Part shown: in pieces, positions 18,181 to 26,479 of the stretch | Layout of the letters: every line of letters starts with the position of its first letter | How positions within the stretch are numbered: position 1 is the first letter of the stretch | Assembly (NCBI GenBank): GCA_013002625.1 | Contig: JABDJE010000286.1 | Span: 1 to 32,449, forward strand | DNA: 32,449 nucleotides | Reading direction: 5' to 3' | Source of the DNA: Saprospiraceae bacterium | GTDB lineage: Bacteria; Bacteroidota; Bacteroidia; Chitinophagales; Saprospiraceae | Made by a program: the position numbers and the translations under genes | Notes under the pieces: model-generated | Seen by the model: the letters and a program-made list of their open reading frames with translations, nothing else | Database searches by the model: none | Told to the model about the DNA's origin: nothing

Positions 18181-21100
18181 ATGAAGTATTTGAACAGTAC
18201 CGTGTTATCATGGTCTAGAAGTATTGTGATATTAACTACCTTGTTATTGGTTATCACATCTTCCAATTTCTCTTACGCACAATGTTCACTCGCTTGTAAC
18301 GGAAGTACGCAAGTCTCTCTTGACGTTAATTGTGAAGCAGAAATAACACCAGAAATGATTCTTAACGATCAAAACACCTCGTGTCCATCAGGTGATTTCT
18401 ACGTTGAGGTCTACACCCAATATAACGATATACCTACAAGTCCGGTTGTAACTGGATATTATATGGGACAAACCATTATAGCTGAAGTTATCGATGACAA
18501 CAGTGGTAATTCTTGTTGGGGATATATTACAATAGAAGATAAGTTGGGACCAATTATTGACTTTTGTCCAGTTGATCCTATTGAAGTAGCATGCAGTGAC
18601 TTATCAGCTTATGAAGGTCCAACTTTTATTGATGCTTGTGAAGGTCCAGTGGATCCAATCCTTATATCAGAGACTATTACGCCATTAAGTTGTGATGATG
18701 ACTATATCAAGGAAATTACAAGAATATATACTGCTGTTGACAGTAAAGGATATTACGCACCTCAGTGCACAATTACCTATCTATTGTTAAGAATTGATTT
18801 TGACGATGTAATCTGTCCTGATAATTATACCATTTACGATGATAATTCTTTGAATTGTGACGGTACTTGGAAAGATGGTCAGGACCCAGGTAATTTTGAT
18901 ACAGACACTAACGGTGATGGTATTTTAGATAAAGATGTATTCTGGGATGATAATGGTAATAATTATCCTGATCCTGAAGAAGTTGGAGTTCCTGTGATTG
19001 TATTGAACAATACTGTTATACCTACGTCAGGTGATTATCTGGCCTTATACCCTTATCCAGATATTTATTGTAATTCAGCAGTAACATTTGATGATTTTGA
19101 GTTGCCTCAAGTAGGTTGTTCTAGAAAGATTATGAGATCATGGATCTTAAGAGAATGGCACTGTAATGGTGAAGTAAATGATACCTGCCTTCAAATCATT
19201 GAAATATTTGATGATGAGGCACCGGAGGTTGTTTGTCCTCCGTCAATTCAAGTAACTACGAATACCCTTACGGGTCCTACAAATAGTCACTACGGTGATG
19301 TAACATGTGGCGCAACGCTACAATTGCCATTACCTGGTGCTACGGATAATTGTTCTTCTATGATTTCCTATGATCTTGATTATCCTGGTGGATTTGAAAA
19401 ATATTATGACGGTACTAAGGCTATAACCCTGTCCATGGGCTACAATATTGTAACCTATACAGTGTATGATGAATGTTATAACAGTGAAACATGTGATGTT
19501 GTAGTAGAAGTAATCGATAACACGCCTCCTGTAGCTGTGTGTGATCAATTTACGGTTGTAAGCTTAACAACAGGCGGCCAAGCTAAAGTAAATGCAACCT
19601 CATTTGATGACGGGTCGTACGATGATTGTAAAGATCACTGTATGCTGGTTAGAAGAATGGATAATGCTGGATGTGAGTGCCATGTTCCAACCTTTTGTAA
19701 TCTTGATTATCTAGGAGAATATGAAGGAAGCTATTACTATGTTTCAACCTATGAAATAACAGCAGATATAGCAAAATCTAGAGCTGCAGCCTACGGTGGA
19801 ACATTAGCGATCTTTGATACATATGCAGAAGAGTCTTGGGTAGTTTCTGAAGCAAGAAAAAAGAATGCAGATGGCGAGTTTTGGATTGGTTTAAAATCTT
19901 TCGGTGCGGGTTGGTTATGGGATGACCATAGCTCTGTATTGTACAACAACTGGGATTACCTTCAACCTACTTACAACCCAGAAGAAGATTGTGTATTTGT
20001 AAATGAAAATGATAAGTGGGAAAACTCAGTATGCCACAACGATCAATATTACATTTTTGAAATAAAAAATATCTGTGGATTCAGTGAGACTGCAACATTC
20101 TGTTGTAGTGATGTAGGAAATGACAATATGGTTGTATTCAGAGTAGTTGACGTATTTGGTAACTACAATGATTGTATGGTTAGCGTTGATGTTCAGGATA
20201 AGCTGGCACCAACAGTAGTATGTCCACTTGATCAAACTGTTAATTGTGATGCACCATTTGATATTAATAATCTTGGATTATTGTATGGTGAAGCATCGGT
20301 ATTAGATGATTGTGGTGCTACAGTGAGCGATTCAATCGTGGATGAACTCAACCAATGTAGTATTGGTGAGATTACGAGAATATTTACAGCGACTGATAAT
20401 GGTGGAAGACAATCTACTTGTAAGCAAATATTGACATTTGAAAAACCAGACTATGGATATAATCTTGGAGACCTTGTGGTTTGCCCTAGAGACACCACCA
20501 TATTCGGATGTGATGCTCCTGAAGATCTAGGCCCGGATGTATTGGGTTATCCAGGACTACCTGTAGATAACTGCGCATTGGTAGGCGCTGATTGGGATGA
20601 TGAAGTGTTTACCTTTAATAACTTCAATGGTGATGCTTGCTTCAAAATCTTAAGACACTGGGAAATTATCGATTGGTGTGAGCAAGATCCAAAAACGGGA
20701 TTATTTCCTGTGTATCCTTGTCAGCAAGTAATAAAGATATCTAACAGTGTTAGACCAGAGTTTACTATGTCTTGTGACACTATCGATGTATGTACGTATG
20801 ACTCTGACTGTAATAACGGGTTCGTAGAATTGGTTATGACAGGTGAAGATGATTGTACTGAAGATGAGAATCTAAGATGGAGATATAAGATATATGCTGG
20901 AGAATTGGGTGTTGGACCTTATTCTTTAACCGGCACTCCTTTTCTTGAATATTCAGGCGTAGGAGATTCTATCAACGCAAGTGGAACGTATCCGGTTGGA
21001 ACGCATGTGATACAATGGACATTCTTTGATAAGTGTGGTAATGCTTCTACTTGTAATCAGACATTTAGTATTACAAATTGTAAAGCACCAACTGCATACT

Positions 21101-22662
21101 GTATCAGTGGACTAGCAGTGGACTTAATGCCGGTAGACTCTGATAATGATGGAGACATTGATTTCGGAATGATTGAATTATGGGCCAGTGACTTTGATGC
21201 AGGGAGTTTCCACACATGTGACTTCTATGAAGTTCTGTTATCTTTTTCACCTGACACATCAGAAAGAAATAAGGTTTATACGTGTGATGATCGATTGCTT
21301 GAAGCAGATGAAAATGGAAATGTAGAAGTAGAAATTTGGGCGACAATAGTAGATCAGGCAGGTAATTTGATACAATCCTATTGTGAAACATACATCAATA
21401 TTCAAGATAACATGAATGCATGTGTGGGTCAATCTGATGTACGGGTTGATGTAGATGGTATTATTTACACAGAAGACCTTGAAACTGTTGAGGCGATTGA
21501 TGTTAGTCTGGAAGGAAGTGAATTTGATTACAGCACAGAACAAGATGGTTCTTATGCTTTCCCTAATATGCCTACGGGCGGGGACTATGTAATCGATCCA
21601 TATAGTAATAATGCTCCATTAAACGGAGTATCAACTTTAGATATTCTAGAAATTCAAAAGCATATTCTAGGAATAGAAAGACTAACATCTCCTTACAAAA
21701 TAATTGCGGCTGATGTTAACAAAGACAATGAATTAACATCAGTTGACTTGATCGAATTAAGAAAATTGATTCTTGGGATTTACAGTGATTTACCAAATAA
21801 TGATTCTTGGAGATTTGTTGATAAAGCTTACATATTCCAAGATCCTTTAAGTCCTCTTGAAGAGTTGTTTACCGAGGACTATGAAATTGTAAATCTGAAT
21901 ACTGATATGCATGTTGACTTCATCGCAGTGAAAGTTGGAGATGTGAACAGCACAGCAGAAATAAAATCTGGTGAGACTGTTGAAGGCAGATCAGCTGGTG
22001 TAATGGAAATGACTTATGAAGTGGGTGAGCTTACCGAAGGAGATATTGTCAGAATTCCGGTTGTATTAACATCAGATGCAATATCAGGATATCAATTTGA
22101 TTTGACATATGATAACAATGCTTTAGAAATACTTGACATTAATGGCGTAGAGACAGATTTCAATACTTCAAACTATAACAAATCAAGTGTTAACAGCATA
22201 GCCATCAGTTATCATAATACAGTTCCTGTTGAGCAGGGTACGGCATTGTTCGAAATAGTAGCACGTGCTAAAACAACAACAGAGGCTCAGGATATTTTAA
22301 ACATTGGAAATACGGTTGTGAAAGCGGAAGCTTATGCGCAAAAGCAAATATTGCAACCTTCAATTAGCAATGTAGGCGTTCCTGTTGAACCAGTGGCATC
22401 AACATTTGTATTGAACCAGAATTCACCTAACCCATTCCAGTCAATGACACAGGTTGACTTTGTATTGGAGCAGGATGAATTTGCAACGATTAATGTACAT
22501 GATGTTCACGGTAAACTGATAGCTGAATACAATGGTCAATACAATAAAGGATTGAATTCAATCCAGATTAATGCCAAAGAGCTTGGAGCTACTGGTGTAT
22601 TGTATTTGACGTTACAAACAGACACAAATACGGCATCAATTAAGATGGTCGTGATAAAATAA
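18181..22662 (+). CDS. T9SS type A surface protein with inserted C-type-lectin-like domain, dockerin-like and cohesin-like domains
   Basis: 1493 residues. The signal peptide is about residues 1-34 and ends 'SYAQ'. First comes a VSL...SCWG...EDKLGP module (about 38-124), then Cys-rich HYR-like modules. A C-type-lectin-like domain (about 513-632) shows 'GEFWIGL', 'NNWDYLQP', 'EEDCVFVNENDKWENSVC' and 'YYIFEIK'. It sits inside a scaffold module between 'VRRMDNAGC' and 'ATFCCSD'. The usual EPN or QPD Ca-site motif is altered here (QPT), and the usual WND is WEN, so sugar binding cannot be assumed. A DWC-motif module (about 825), a regulatory-like beta-sandwich, a dockerin-like domain (about 1143-1210), a cohesin-like domain (about 1277-1387) and a type A sorting domain (about 1409-1493, 'NSPNPFQ', 'IKMVVIK') complete it. 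Probable surface-displayed binding protein. Confidence 0.92.
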   Translation: MKYLNSTVLSWSRSIVILTTLLLVITSSNFSYAQCSLACNGSTQVSLDVNCEAEITPEMILNDQNTSCPSGDFYVEVYTQYNDIPTSPVVTGYYMGQTIIAEVIDDNSGNSCWGYITIEDKLGPIIDFCPVDPIEVACSDLSAYEGPTFIDACEGPVDPILISETITPLSCDDDYIKEITRIYTAVDSKGYYAPQCTITYLLLRIDFDDVICPDNYTIYDDNSLNCDGTWKDGQDPGNFDTDTNGDGILDKDVFWDDNGNNYPDPEEVGVPVIVLNNTVIPTSGDYLALYPYPDIYCNSAVTFDDFELPQVGCSRKIMRSWILREWHCNGEVNDTCLQIIEIFDDEAPEVVCPPSIQVTTNTLTGPTNSHYGDVTCGATLQLPLPGATDNCSSMISYDLDYPGGFEKYYDGTKAITLSMGYNIVTYTVYDECYNSETCDVVVEVIDNTPPVAVCDQFTVVSLTTGGQAKVNATSFDDGSYDDCKDHCMLVRRMDNAGCECHVPTFCNLDYLGEYEGSYYYVSTYEITADIAKSRAAAYGGTLAIFDTYAEESWVVSEARKKNADGEFWIGLKSFGAGWLWDDHSSVLYNNWDYLQPTYNPEEDCVFVNENDKWENSVCHNDQYYIFEIKNICGFSETATFCCSDVGNDNMVVFRVVDVFGNYNDCMVSVDVQDKLAPTVVCPLDQTVNCDAPFDINNLGLLYGEASVLDDCGATVSDSIVDELNQCSIGEITRIFTATDNGGRQSTCKQILTFEKPDYGYNLGDLVVCPRDTTIFGCDAPEDLGPDVLGYPGLPVDNCALVGADWDDEVFTFNNFNGDACFKILRHWEIIDWCEQDPKTGLFPVYPCQQVIKISNSVRPEFTMSCDTIDVCTYDSDCNNGFVELVMTGEDDCTEDENLRWRYKIYAGELGVGPYSLTGTPFLEYSGVGDSINASGTYPVGTHVIQWTFFDKCGNASTCNQTFSITNCKAPTAYCISGLAVDLMPVDSDNDGDIDFGMIELWASDFDAGSFHTCDFYEVLLSFSPDTSERNKVYTCDDRLLEADENGNVEVEIWATIVDQAGNLIQSYCETYINIQDNMNACVGQSDVRVDVDGIIYTEDLETVEAIDVSLEGSEFDYSTEQDGSYAFPNMPTGGDYVIDPYSNNAPLNGVSTLDILEIQKHILGIERLTSPYKIIAADVNKDNELTSVDLIELRKLILGIYSDLPNNDSWRFVDKAYIFQDPLSPLEELFTEDYEIVNLNTDMHVDFIAVKVGDVNSTAEIKSGETVEGRSAGVMEMTYEVGELTEGDIVRIPVVLTSDAISGYQFDLTYDNNALEILDINGVETDFNTSNYNKSSVNSIAISYHNTVPVEQGTALFEIVARAKTTTEAQDILNIGNTVVKAEAYAQKQILQPSISNVGVPVEPVASTFVLNQNSPNPFQSMTQVDFVLEQDEFATINVHDVHGKLIAEYNGQYNKGLNSIQINAKELGATGVLYLTLQTDTNTASIKMVVIK

Positions 22663-22690
22663 ATTTAAGAATTACTGTTTTTGGGATGGG

Positions 22691-22727
22691 GCCCCTCTCC
22701 AAAGAGTTGGAGGGGGTCTTTTTTTTT
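22691..22727 (+). terminator. Rho-independent terminator of the lectin-domain gene
   Basis: GCCCCTCTCCAA pairs with TTGGAGGGGGTC (one mismatch, one G-U) around loop AGAG, followed by nine Ts. The preceding GTTTTTGGGATGG (22677-22689) is the same 13-mer found before the terminator at 15596. Confidence 0.9.
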
Positions 22728-22763
22728 ATTGAACTTTTATGTTCCTGATTGAATTGTATTGAT

Positions 22764-23174
22764 GTGTCAAGAATAATCGGAATAGACTATGGAATTAAGA
22801 AGTGCGGTATCGCAGTTACTGATCCAATGCAAATTATTGTTAATCCTCTAAAAACAGTGAAGACAAGTAGTTTGCTCAATTTTTTAAAGACCTACATCGG
22901 TGAAGAAAATGTGAGTAAATGTGTATTTGGACTTCCTAGTCATCTAGATGGCAATCCCACCTATGTTGTGGAACATATTCATAATTTTGTAACTCATTTA
23001 AAAAAATCGTTTCCCAAGTTGGAAGTAGACTTTCAAGACGAGAATTATACTTCTAAAGAAGCCAAGGAAATAATTTTACAATCCGGTTTGTCTAAAAAAC
23101 AAAGACAGGATAAATCAAGGTTGGATAAAATAAGTGCTGTATTAATTTTACAGAGATATTTAAAACATATTTAA
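22764..23174 (+). CDS. ruvX: RuvX/YqgF-family Holliday junction resolvase-like nuclease
   Basis: 136 residues from the GTG start chosen here. A TTG at 22749 would add five residues, but family members begin right before the 'IIGIDYG' strand, which GTG gives. The RNase H-like fold has its three acidic residues in place: Asp8 in GIDYG, Glu93 in 'DENYTS', and Asp121 in 'LDKISAVLIL'. 'GIAVTDP' is also typical. The family acts in 16S pre-rRNA 5'-end processing and was first annotated as a Holliday junction resolvase. It is followed 4 nt later by def, an order common in Bacteroidota, so the two are almost surely co-transcribed. It lies just after the terminator at 22691; no clear promoter is seen. 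Confidence 0.92.
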   Translation: MSRIIGIDYGIKKCGIAVTDPMQIIVNPLKTVKTSSLLNFLKTYIGEENVSKCVFGLPSHLDGNPTYVVEHIHNFVTHLKKSFPKLEVDFQDENYTSKEAKEIILQSGLSKKQRQDKSRLDKISAVLILQRYLKHI

Positions 23175-23178
23175 AAGA

Positions 23179-23739
23179 ATGATTTTACCGATTTATGCCT
23201 ATGGTCAGGCTGTTCTAAAAAAAGTAGCAAAAGATATTGACCAGGAGTTTGAAGAGCTGAACACATTGATTGAAAATATGTGGGAAACTATGTATAATGC
23301 TAAAGGCATTGGACTGGCTGCACCTCAAATTGGGAAAAGTCTGCGATTGTTTTTAGTCGATACAAAACAGATTGAGGATGATGAAAAGGAGTTTGAAGGA
23401 ATCAAACGGGCATTTATTAATGCTCAGATAATAAAAGAAGAGGGTAATGAAGAATCATTTGAAGAGGGATGTCTAAGTATTCCAGATATCAGGGGAGATG
23501 TTAACCGGCCTTCTATCGTTCATATTAAATATATGGATGAGGCTTTCAATGAACACGAAGAGGTATTTGAAGGTATCAACGCCCGCGTCATTCAACATGA
23601 ATATGATCATATCGAGGGCAAATTGTTCACTGAAAAATTGCTGCCTCTGAGAAAGCGCCTAATCAAACGGAAGCTTGAAAACATCAAAAAAGGGAAAGTA
23701 CACGTTGATTACAGAATGCGATTTGCAATTAAGAAATAA
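23179..23739 (+). CDS. def: Peptide deformylase
   Basis: 186 residues. It removes the formyl group from the N-terminal Met of new proteins in the cytoplasm, using a bound metal ion. All three motifs are intact: GIGLAAPQIG (residues 43-52), EGCLSIP with metal ligand Cys98, and QHEYDHIEG with His140, Glu141 and His144. Length is normal. The ATG is 4 nt after the ruvX stop. The stop codon TAA directly abuts the stop of the convergent rnhA gene with no bases between. Confidence 0.97.
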   Translation: MILPIYAYGQAVLKKVAKDIDQEFEELNTLIENMWETMYNAKGIGLAAPQIGKSLRLFLVDTKQIEDDEKEFEGIKRAFINAQIIKEEGNEESFEEGCLSIPDIRGDVNRPSIVHIKYMDEAFNEHEEVFEGINARVIQHEYDHIEGKLFTEKLLPLRKRLIKRKLENIKKGKVHVDYRMRFAIKK

Positions 23740-24378
23740 TTATTTTCTGCCAAAGTCAGCGGGAATCTCACCCCATCTTTCAGTATCCCATTTGATTATT
23801 TCATTTGAATAATCATTGTTTTTCAACCACTTAATAGCGCGCTCTAAAAGAACAAATATCTTTCTGTTCTTCTGCGTTTGTTTCAAAGTAGTTTTTACGC
23901 GTTTATTTTTCAACCAGCTTAACCCGGTTCTTGAATCTGTGTAAATGGCTCTTTTGTCATTGTTTTTCTTCATTAAGGCCAAGGCATGGACGAGTGCTAG
24001 AAATTCACCAATATTATTCGTGCCATCTTCAAAAGGCCCCATTCTGAATATTTCTTCATGCGTCTGCGTATGTACGCCCCTATACTCCATGATCCCCGGA
24101 TTGCGACTGCAGGCTGCATCTACACTGATACTATCGAAGTTGATTTCACTTGAATAAGCCTTGGGGTCTTTTGGCGTTTTATGTGCATTGCGTTTAGTTT
24201 TTATATATCCACGCGCACTTTGTCCAAATGCTTCTTCTGCTTCTATCAGGGTTTTAAATCCTTTGTATTTTGCGTTTGGAAATCCAGTAATTTGTACCTG
24301 CGTGTCTTTCCAATTATCATAAATACCAGGGTTTTGACCAACCCAGACTACATAATATTTATTTTTGCTTTTTGCCAT
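23740..24378 (-). CDS. rnhA: Ribonuclease HI with N-terminal hybrid-binding (viroplasmin-like) domain
   Basis: 212 residues. The N-terminus (about 5-50, 'KYYVVWVGQNPGIYDNW', 'GFKTLIEAEEAF') is an RNase H1 hybrid-binding domain, also called the caulimovirus viroplasmin domain. After a basic linker (about 55-75) the catalytic domain has Asp87 (SVDAACS), Glu125 (GEFLALVHAL), Asp148 (YTDSRTGLSW) and Asp208 near the C-terminal end (ADFGRK). It cleaves RNA in RNA-DNA hybrids such as R-loops and Okazaki primers. The two-domain form is common in Bacteroidota. Its start is only 11 nt from the divergent tatD start and its stop abuts the def stop. Confidence 0.93.
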   Translation of the reverse strand: MAKSKNKYYVVWVGQNPGIYDNWKDTQVQITGFPNAKYKGFKTLIEAEEAFGQSARGYIKTKRNAHKTPKDPKAYSSEINFDSISVDAACSRNPGIMEYRGVHTQTHEEIFRMGPFEDGTNNIGEFLALVHALALMKKNNDKRAIYTDSRTGLSWLKNKRVKTTLKQTQKNRKIFVLLERAIKWLKNNDYSNEIIKWDTERWGEIPADFGRK

Positions 24379-24389
24379 AAACTAAAGAG

Positions 24390-25157
24390 ATGTTAATTGA
24401 TACACATGCCCATTTATATTTAGATGCATTTGATGATGACATAGATGAAATCATTCAAAGGTCTAAAGATAACAATGTGAAAATGATATTCCTTCCAAAC
24501 ATAGATTCAGGAACTACAGAAGCGATGAATATACTTGCTGATCGTTTTCCTGGGTTTTGTTTGCCGATGATAGGATTGCATCCATGTTCAGTAAAGGAAG
24601 ACTTTAAAGCTGAACTTGACCATCTTGTTGATGAATTAAAACAAGGTAAGTACTATGGAGTTGGAGAGACGGGTATAGATTTATACTGGGATGTAAGTTT
24701 TAAAGAACAGCAAATCGAAGCATTTGAATTTCAAATAGCTTTAGCAAAAGAGCATGGACTTCCGGTAATTATACATTCAAGAGATTCCCTTGATCTAACA
24801 ATTGAAATTATTGAAAAGCACCATAGTCCTGAATTAAAGGGCATATTTCATTGCTTTAATGGTAGTGTAGACCAAGCAAGACGAATTCAAAATATAAATT
24901 TCATGATGGGATTGGGAGGTGTTATAACCTTTAAGAATGCTAAAATGGACGATGTGCTCTCGTTTATGGATTCCAATAATATAGTGCTGGAAACCGATGC
25001 ACCATATTTATCGCCTGTTCCATATAGAGGCAAGCGCAATGAATCTTCCTATATACCATATGTAGCTGAAAAACTGGCAGAGGTAAAATCGATATCAATT
25101 CAAGAAGTGGAAACTTTTACGACACAAAATGCTAAAAGCCTGTTTGGTGTGTCTTAA
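24390..25157 (+). CDS. tatD: TatD-family metal-dependent DNase
   Basis: 255 residues, full length for the family. Metal-ligand motifs are all visible: 'IDTHAHL' at the N-terminus (His6, His8), 'VGETGIDLYWD' (Glu near 93), 'IIHSRDS', 'FHCFNGS' and 'ETDAPYLSP'. The fold is an amidohydrolase-like TIM barrel. TatD proteins are 3'-to-5' exonucleases or deoxyribonucleases acting in the cytoplasm, linked to DNA repair. It is divergent from rnhA with an 11-bp gap, so its promoter must lie within rnhA or the mRNA is nearly leaderless. Whether this is TatD itself or a YcfH/YjjV-type paralogue cannot be decided here. Confidence 0.9.
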   Translation: MLIDTHAHLYLDAFDDDIDEIIQRSKDNNVKMIFLPNIDSGTTEAMNILADRFPGFCLPMIGLHPCSVKEDFKAELDHLVDELKQGKYYGVGETGIDLYWDVSFKEQQIEAFEFQIALAKEHGLPVIIHSRDSLDLTIEIIEKHHSPELKGIFHCFNGSVDQARRIQNINFMMGLGGVITFKNAKMDDVLSFMDSNNIVLETDAPYLSPVPYRGKRNESSYIPYVAEKLAEVKSISIQEVETFTTQNAKSLFGVS

Positions 25158-25171
25158 TTAAGCAAATACAT

Positions 25172-25179
25172 TAAATTTG
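25172..25179 (+). promoter_or_regulatory. -7 promoter element TAAATTTG of the tRNA gene
   Basis: An exact TAnnTTTG match ends 10 nt before the mature 5' end of tRNA-Ser. Its upstream TTTG (25143-25146, inside the tatD 3' end) is 25 nt away, a little long for a -33 element. Confidence 0.55.
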
Positions 25180-25189
25180 TGACCGATTT

Positions 25190-25277
25190 GGAGAATTGGC
25201 CGAGTGGCTGAAGGCGCACGCTTGGAAAGCGTGTATACCTCAAAAGGGTATCGGGGGTTCGAATCCCTCATTCTCCG
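25190..25277 (+). tRNA. tRNA-Ser (anticodon GGA)
   Basis: 88 nt with the long variable arm of class II tRNAs. The acceptor stem GGAGAAT pairs with ATTCTCC; G is the discriminator base, as expected for serine. The anticodon loop in 'CTTGGAAAG' gives GGA (reads TCC and TCT). The T loop contains GGTTCGAATCC. CCA is not encoded. It is transcribed alone between its own -7 element and a terminator. Confidence 0.97.
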
Positions 25278-25285
25278 CTAAAAAA

Positions 25286-25311
25286 GGCAGCACGTGTGCT
25301 GCCTTTTTTTT
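25286..25311 (+). terminator. Rho-independent terminator of tRNA-Ser
   Basis: GGCAGCA and TGCTGCC form a 7-bp GC-rich stem with loop CGTG, preceded by six As and followed by eight Ts. It begins 9 nt after the tRNA 3' end. Confidence 0.93.
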
Positions 25312-25723
25312 GAATCGTTGCAGATATAAGCATCAAGCATTTACTCAATAAAGCTGTAGCAACACAGTAGAATGGATGGTATTACTTTGTCACTATTAAT
25401 ATAGAAGTCAATTTATATAATAAATACAACAGTGAATATTTGCTTGAAGTAATACGATTTAGATATATATCAATTTTCAAAGACGCTGTACATTTTGCTT
25501 TAGCCTTAGATACCCTTTATCTTAAATATTATTTTGCGCTCACACCAGATTGAAATTCCTGCTCATCTACAATTAGAAGCACAAGAATTATTATTCGAGT
25601 ATTAATGATAACACGACAGAAAATTTGACATGTTTAATTATACTTCCTTTATAAATATTTATATTTTAGGGCTTTGAACCAATTTAATTAACTGACATAC
25701 TTATTATAGAAAAAGAAGTAATC
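25312..25723. other. 412-bp intergenic region without a recognisable gene
   Basis: AT-rich sequence between the tRNA terminator and exbB. No reading frame longer than about 60 codons, no further tRNA and no clear hairpin-plus-T-tract was found. It must contain the exbB promoter, but only imperfect candidates are visible (TATATTTT at 25660-25667; TACATTTTG at 25489-25497). Confidence 0.6.
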
Positions 25724-26458
25724 ATGCGAAAGATCGTTCTAATTTGTTTTTTAATGCTCGGCATTAGTTTTTTGGGATTCTCTGATCTTGTAGCTCAAGA
25801 TGCAGCAGCAGAAGCATCAGGCGGAGGTGTTTTCCAAATATTGAAAGAAAAATTCATCGAGGGAGACTGGAAGTTTATGAGTTTGGTACTCATTACTTTG
25901 ATCTTGGGTCTTGCTTTTTGTATTGAAAGAATTATTACACTTAATATAGCAACAACCAATACTGATAAATTACTTAGCAATATTGATCAAAAATTAGCTG
26001 AAGGTGATTTAGATGGTGCTCAGGAAGTTGCACGTTCAACTGCTGGACCAACGGCAAGTGTACTGTACGAAGGATTAAGAAACGCAGGCAGTGGTCCTGA
26101 AGCTGTAGAAAAAGCTATCGTGTCTTATGGTTCTGTTCAAATGGGACTATTGGAAAAGGGTTTAGTTTGGATATCACTGTTTATCGCCATTGCTCCGATG
26201 TTAGGATTTATGGGTACGGTTATCGGTATGATTCAGGCTTTTGATAGGATTGAAGCAGTAGGTGACTTATCTCCTTCAGTTGTAGCGGGTGGTATTAAGG
26301 TTGCCCTACTAACAACTGTATTTGGTTTGATCGTGGCGATCATACTTCAAATATTTTATAACTATATCGTATCTAAGATTGACGGTATTGTAAATAAAAT
26401 GGAAGAGGCTTCAATTGGTCTTGTAGATGTAATGGCGAAGAACGGCCTATTTAAGTAA
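25724..26458 (+). CDS. exbB: MotA/TolQ/ExbB proton channel family protein
   Basis: 244 residues. An N-terminal signal-like segment (1-25, ending 'LVAQ') is followed by three membrane helices at about 50-74, 147-172 and 190-215. The second and third carry the family core ('APMLGFMGTVIGMI', 'VALLTTVFGLIVAI'). With ExbD it forms the inner-membrane motor that uses proton-motive force to energise TonB-dependent outer-membrane transport. It heads a tight operon: the next gene is 21 nt downstream, followed by two exbD genes. The extended periplasmic N-terminus is common in Bacteroidota ExbB. Confidence 0.93.
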   Translation: MRKIVLICFLMLGISFLGFSDLVAQDAAAEASGGGVFQILKEKFIEGDWKFMSLVLITLILGLAFCIERIITLNIATTNTDKLLSNIDQKLAEGDLDGAQEVARSTAGPTASVLYEGLRNAGSGPEAVEKAIVSYGSVQMGLLEKGLVWISLFIAIAPMLGFMGTVIGMIQAFDRIEAVGDLSPSVVAGGIKVALLTTVFGLIVAIILQIFYNYIVSKIDGIVNKMEEASIGLVDVMAKNGLFK

Positions 26459-26479
26459 CAAGTTAAATACATTATAATT

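Noticed and set aside
19720..20075. Diversity-generating retroelement target, since the C-type-lectin fold is the usual variable protein of such systems
   Set aside because: No reverse transcriptase, template repeat or adenine-biased repeat was seen in the window, and the domain is internal, not C-terminal.
1..22662. Classical cellulosome
   Set aside because: No glycoside hydrolase or carbohydrate-binding module was recognised; only dockerin-like and cohesin-like modules on structural proteins.
22749..22763. TTG start for ruvX
   Set aside because: The GTG at 22764 places the start just before the conserved IIGIDYG strand, as in the family.
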